DNA of 64,000 nucleotides. It comes from JANQTF01 sp036835375. Lineage in GTDB: Bacteria > Bacteroidota > Bacteroidia > J057. Both the position numbers and the translations under genes were made by a program. The stretch is taken from positions 1 through 64,000 of the forward strand of contig DAITMB010000006.1 in assembly GCA_036835375.1 (NCBI GenBank), read 5' to 3'. Of the stretch, positions 63,471 to 64,000 are shown piece after piece. The notes beneath the pieces are model-generated. The model was not told where the DNA came from, searched no databases, and was given only the letters and a program-made list of their open reading frames with translations. Each line of letters opens with the position of its first letter. Within the stretch, counting starts at the first letter, position 1.

Positions 63471-64000
63471 ATGGCAACAAAAAAAATTTGGATTGACACC
63501 GATCTATCCGTAGGCATGAAGCGCCACGCGCGAGAAGGGTACTGCGATGTGGACGATGGATATGCGATCTGGCAGCTGATGAATCATGAACAAGTAGAGA
63601 TTCCCGGAATCAGCGCAGTGTTTGGAAACACCTTGATTGAGCGAGCTTATCCACTTTGCTTGCAGATGAGTGAGGAATTTGGGATGGGTGCCATTCCCGT
63701 CTATCAAGGTGCGGGCGCAGCCCTCGACTTGCGCAATCCAGAAACGAATGAGGCCGTGGAGGCACTGGCTGCTGCCCTGCGCGAAGGACCGCTCACGATC
63801 ATGGCCATAGGTCCGGCAACCAATCTAGGGCTGTTGCTACTTCATTATCCTGAATTGGCACCTCAAATCAAGGAGGTGGTGCTCGTAGCAGGCCGCCGAA
63901 AGCCCACGGACTATTTTGCCATTGGGGTGAAAGGAAACCGGGCCAGAGATCTCAATTTTGACCTCGACAACGACGCCTTCCGTCTTCTGTTTGAGCGCGG
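63471..64000 (+). CDS. Nucleoside hydrolase (IUNH family), partial at window end
   Basis: The visible 176 residues begin MATKKIWIDTDLSVGMKRHAREGYCDVDDGYA; the Ca-binding N-terminal motif DTD...DVDDGYA is interrupted by about 15 extra residues between DTD and DDGYA compared with the usual DTDxGxDDA. Later family marks are GNTL, GPLTIMAIGPATNLGLLL and VVLVAGRRKP. The enzyme cleaves the N-glycosidic bond of nucleosides. It follows the transporter by 33 bases on the same strand, suggesting co-transcription. The gene continues past 64000. Confidence 0.85.
   Translation, partial: MATKKIWIDTDLSVGMKRHAREGYCDVDDGYAIWQLMNHEQVEIPGISAVFGNTLIERAYPLCLQMSEEFGMGAIPVYQGAGAALDLRNPETNEAVEALAAALREGPLTIMAIGPATNLGLLLLHYPELAPQIKEVVLVAGRRKPTDYFAIGVKGNRARDLNFDLDNDAFRLLFER

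Overview
The window looks like a chromosomal segment of a gliding-type Bacteroidota bacterium, most plausibly a Saprospiria/Lewinella-like or related marine lineage; the class is an inference. The phylum call rests on a GldB lipoprotein, several proteins ending in type IX secretion (T9SS) sorting domains of type A and type B, a TopA with C-terminal Toprim repeats rather than zinc ribbons, a DUF4783 protein, and -7 promoter boxes of the form TAnnTTTG. There is no sign of an integrated phage, plasmid backbone, IS transposase or CRISPR array.

Layout. 0-12 kb: a short bestrophin-like remnant, a secreted EEP-family hydrolase, the AddA-like helicase/nuclease, small conserved genes (DUF1801, GNAT), topA, a SUMF1-like secreted protein, a YbaB-GT2 gene pair and an AlbA_2 protein. 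12.4-26.5 kb: an exported surface-protein region with two giant type B T9SS cargo proteins (1146 and 1845 aa; the second holds about 15 repeats of 75 aa arranged in triplets), a type A nidogen-like protein coupled to a small membrane protein, GldB, and an outer-membrane beta-barrel. 26.7-38.4 kb: an NtrC-type regulator, a lipoprotein, an ECF sigma/anti-sigma pair, a tail-specific protease, a large lipoprotein with a GH113-like barrel, and two TPR proteins that share an uncharacterised C-terminal domain. 38.4-48.5 kb: AddB-like nuclease, nadC, DUF4783, gpmI-lipoprotein-crcB, M1 aminopeptidase and a 4-TM holin-like protein.

48.6-52.5 kb is the most rearranged part: a membrane-protein gene broken at homopolymer tracts, a T9SS type A propeller gene with an apparent internal deletion and frameshift, an intact T9SS propeller gene, and a truncated third gene. 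A perfect 665-bp direct repeat carries the sorting domain of one gene and the start of the next. 52.5-64 kb: an unusual EEP + AIM6/PLC-like fusion, a 2-oxoglutarate/Fe(II) oxygenase, a 7TM-DISM hybrid histidine kinase, a hemerythrin protein, a GNAT, tRNA-Ser(UGA), and a tightly overlapping YnjBCD-like ABC importer operon followed by a nucleoside hydrolase cut by the window end.

Recombination repair is represented by AddA and AddB, which lie 34 kb apart. T9SS cargo, GldB, the beta-barrel, TPR proteins and extracytoplasmic regulators together suggest a cell-envelope-rich region. No single obvious new defence or biosynthetic system is visible. The best candidates for undescribed biology are the triplet-repeat giant, the recombining sorting-domain cassette, the TPR pair, the GH113-like lipoprotein and the EEP-AIM6 fusion.
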